From: Gp6-AA40 sp036274155
GTDB lineage: Bacteria; Acidobacteriota; Vicinamibacteria; Vicinamibacterales; UBA2999
DNA length: 64,000 nucleotides
Assembly (NCBI GenBank): GCA_036274155.1
Contig: DASUGH010000041.1
Coordinates: 62,001 to 126,000, forward strand
Direction of reading: 5' to 3'
Numbering within the stretch: the first letter of the stretch is position 1; every line of letters begins with the position of its first letter. The notes under the pieces are model-generated. The model was not told where the DNA came from. It saw nothing but the letters and a program-made list of their open reading frames with translations, and did no database searches. Below are positions 61,849-64,000 of this stretch, piece after piece. Position numbers and translations under genes: made by a program.

Positions 61849-62938
61849 GATGAGCCTCCAAGCCCTCTATTCTGGACGATCCGTCAGGCGTTCCTCTCGC
61901 CACCCAATCCTTCGCCAGCGTGTACGTTGCCGCGAGCACGACAGGACCAACGAACAAGCCGACCACGCCGAAACTGATCAACCCGCCGATCACCCCGGCG
62001 ATGATCAGCAACAACGGGAGCTGCACGCCGCGGCGAATCAGAATAGGCCGCAGAATGTTGTCGAGCGTGAGCACCGGCACACTCCACACCAGCAGCACCG
62101 TTGCCCAGCCGGTGCTGCCGGTCCAGTACAGCCACGCGATCGCGGGCAACAGGACTGGTGCCGGACCCACCTGAGCGATGCCGAAGACGAAGGCGATCGC
62201 GGTCAACACCCCTGGGTGCGGGATGCCGCACAACCAGAGGCCGATGCCGGCGAGCACCGACTGCACGAGGGCGGTAAGGACCACGCCCAGAGCGACGCTG
62301 CGCACCGCCTGTCCCGCCAGACGGAGCGTGCGTTCACCCGTCTCGCCGCCCAGCCGTCGCGCAAACGCCAGCGCCCCGCTCGCCGCGGTCTCGCCCTGAG
62401 CGTAGAAAATCGTCACCAGAAGGACGGTGAGCAGGATGAGCACAAGCGTCCTGCCGAAGCCGCCGGTCGCCGCGAGAGCCCACGTGGCCGCTCCACGTGC
62501 GTACGGCTGCACGATCTCCGCGAGTGCCTGCGGTCCGCCAGCCGAAACCGTCTGCCAGCGCTCGGCGAGCTGATCGCCAATGGCAGGAATCCTGGCGACC
62601 CACTCGGGTGGAGGCCCCACGCCCTTCGACAGGAAGTCACTCATGACGGTAGGGCTTCGTTCGGCAGCGTCGATCAGCGTGCTGACGGCAATGGCAAACG
62701 GCAGGATGAACGCCATCAGCACCAGGAGCGTCATGATCGCCACTGCGGGCGCGCGCCGGCCGGCAGTGACGCGCTGAACGCTCAACAGCAGCGGCCAGGT
62801 GGCGATGGCAATCGTCGTCGCCCAGATCAGCCCGCTGAGAAACGGCAGCAGTGTCCAGAAGCTTCCGAGCAGCAGCGCGCCGATCACGAGCACGAAGAGC
62901 ACCACTCGTGTGATATCGCCGGATTCTTCAGATCGCAT
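61832..62938 (-). CDS. AI-2E family permease (YdiK-like)
   Basis: A 368-residue membrane protein with about eight spans: two N-terminal hairpins (VLVIGALLLGSFWTLLPFLSGL), a soluble central part (about residues 100-160), and a C-terminal set including GIAQVGPAPVLLPAIAWLYW, LTLDNILRPILIRRGVQLP and LISFGVVGLFVGPVVLA. The last two motifs define the AI-2E transporter family; members are mostly antiporters or unknown, not true AI-2 exporters. ATG 62938 is preceded by AGGAG 11 bases upstream; a GTG three bases earlier is also possible. Confidence 0.88.
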   Translation of the reverse strand: MRSEESGDITRVVLFVLVIGALLLGSFWTLLPFLSGLIWATTIAIATWPLLLSVQRVTAGRRAPAVAIMTLLVLMAFILPFAIAVSTLIDAAERSPTVMSDFLSKGVGPPPEWVARIPAIGDQLAERWQTVSAGGPQALAEIVQPYARGAATWALAATGGFGRTLVLILLTVLLVTIFYAQGETAASGALAFARRLGGETGERTLRLAGQAVRSVALGVVLTALVQSVLAGIGLWLCGIPHPGVLTAIAFVFGIAQVGPAPVLLPAIAWLYWTGSTGWATVLLVWSVPVLTLDNILRPILIRRGVQLPLLLIIAGVIGGLISFGVVGLFVGPVVLAATYTLAKDWVARGTPDGSSRIEGLEAHHEQRA

Positions 62939-63268
62939 CACTTGTCTTACTCCTGTCCACTGACTGACCACGTCGACGATTCCGCCCTCACGTCACCTGC
63001 GTCGCACGATCGCTCACGGCATTTCGTGACCTCCATGGGAACCCCGGCGCCAATCCCCTCGAAAAACCGCAGCAACGACGACTGGCGGGGTCTGCCAGAG
63101 CACAAGCAATGCCGAGCTTAGGGCAAACAGCGAAGCGCTCGGACCAAAACTCGTGGATCCGCAACGTTACGCGGACAGGCTAGAATGCGCCTCCAGCTGT
63201 TCTGTAGAAAATCACAACCCCCACATCCGAGCCGCGACGCTCTTTACTCGAAGACATGGAGTCCTCCA
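62939..63268 (+). other. Intergenic region between divergent permease and receptor genes
   Basis: These 330 bases hold no gene. GCTAGAAT, with TAGAAT at 63181-63186, is a candidate -10 for the receptor gene, giving a leader of about 75 bases. An in-frame ATG at 63257 could extend the receptor by four residues. Confidence 0.4.
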
Positions 63269-64000
63269 TGAAGGTTCTGACGAGATTGCCCTTCTCGTGC
63301 GTGATGGCCGTGGCCTGCTTCGTGTTGGCCAGTGGATCGGGCATGGCTCAGACGGTTACGACCGGCACCTTGAGCGGCACGGTGGTCGACCAGCAGGGCG
63401 CCACGCTGCCCGGCGCCAACGTCGTCGCCGTGCATGAACCGACCGGGACGAAGTACGAGACCGTCACCGGCGGCGAAGGCGAGTATCGAATTCTCAACGT
63501 GCGCGTCGGTGGCCCCTACACGGTGACCGCTGCCTTGAATGGCTTCAGGACCCAGAAGCGCGAAATGGTCAACGTGGCGCTCGGAGAGGACCGCTCGGTC
63601 GCCTTCAAGCTTCCGATCGAGGCGGTGACCGAGACTGTCAACGTGACGGCGTCTGGTGTGTTCGATGCGACACGGGCGGGAACGGCCGCGAACGTTCCAG
63701 AGGAAGCGATCGAGGCACTGCCGACCATCCAGCGTGGCCTCTTCGACTTTGCCCGCACGTCGCCGTACTTCAGCGTCAGCCCCGACAGCGCCAACAACGA
63801 TGCATTCCTGAGCGTCGCCGGCCGCAACCCGCGCTACAACAGCATTCAAATCGACGGCGCGGTGAACAACGACGTGTTCGGCATCCCGGCCACCGGGACG
63901 CCGGGCGCGCAGACGGGCGCGCAGCCGATCAGCCTCGATGCGATCCAGGAGGTGCAGCTCGTCGTCGCTCCGTACGACGTGCGTCAGGGCGGCTTCACGG
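63269..64000 (+). CDS. Oar-like TonB-dependent receptor, N-terminal part
   Basis: The gene runs off the right edge; 244 codons are present. A signal peptide (VLTRLPFSCVMAVACFVLASGSGMAQ) is followed by a carboxypeptidase-regulatory-like domain (GTLSGTVVDQQGATLPGANVVA, then GEYRILNVRVGGPYTVTAALNGF) and the start of an Oar-type plug (VPEEAIEALPTIQRG, GRNPRYNSIQIDGAVNNDVFG). The plug text is nearer to Oar proteins than that of the receptor at 40469. GGAG lies six bases before ATG 63269. Confidence 0.9.

Overview
The window is high-GC, gene-dense bacterial chromosome. Its gene families point to Acidobacteriota, most likely a Vicinamibacteria-type (subdivision 6) lineage. The pointers are DUF1592/DUF1588/DUF1585 cytochromes next to DUF1552 proteins, DUF1800/DUF1501 pairs, ADOP-type FtsX/MacB permeases, Ser/Thr kinases with C-terminal PD40 propellers, winged-helix/FHA regulators, Oar-like TonB receptors, DUF5916, CRTAC1/ASPIC-UnbV and DUF4197. 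This placement rests on gene content only; no rRNA or tRNA gene was seen, and there is no CRISPR array, intact insertion sequence or prophage.

Layout. 1-4.0 kb: a DUF1592-family cytochrome (cut by the window edge), DUF1552 and a secreted ankyrin protein, tightly coupled. 4.4-10.4 kb: ADOP permease, bicupin, collagen-like secreted protein, DUF1697, small cytochrome c. 10.4-14.3 kb: GtrII-like membrane protein, alpha/beta hydrolase, a LuxR remnant and a PD40 protein. 14.5-20.9 kb: a signalling block with two winged-helix/FHA regulators, a PD40 kinase, a beta-barrel protein and a TlpA-like thioredoxin. 21-29.1 kb: arylsulfotransferase, LOG protein, radical SAM protein with a kinase-like partner, a convergent methyltransferase and a membrane spermidine-synthase homologue. 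29.2-33.9 kb: DUF4197, a secreted hemicentin-like protein and DUF5916, followed by a 7-bp minisatellite. 34.2-38.5 kb: Spy-like protein, ECF sigma factor, putative anti-sigma, then DUF1800-DUF1501. 38.6-43.5 kb: O-methyltransferase, truncated cytochrome remnant, NarL regulator and an Oar-like receptor. 43.6-54.1 kb: SnoaL-like, TPR, CRTAC1, lipoprotein, cupin, an orphan PD40 sensor, an esterase and a frameshifted acetamidase/formamidase. 54.2-59.5 kb: a second ankyrin-DUF1592-DUF1552 module on the minus strand, in permuted gene order. 59.5-64 kb: amidohydrolase, DinB, AI-2E-family permease and the start of another Oar-like receptor.

Many products are predicted to be exported: cytochromes, Tat-type DUF1552/DUF1501 proteins, beta-barrels, PD40 and ankyrin proteins. 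The genome segment is therefore rich in cell-envelope redox and polymer-processing functions, controlled by Ser/Thr kinase, FHA, ECF and NarL regulators.

The most unusual signal is non-coding. A family of short palindromes with the core ACCGAGC-tetraloop-GCTCGGT, preceded by CGCAG, sits just after stop codons in the same sense as the upstream gene, often in 2-3 tandem copies whose spacer is specific to the locus. A sister family has the core GTCCGGC-TGAA-GCCGGAC. Several decaying genes (LuxR remnant, truncated cytochrome, kinase that lost its kinase domain, frameshifted amidase) show that the region has been rearranged.
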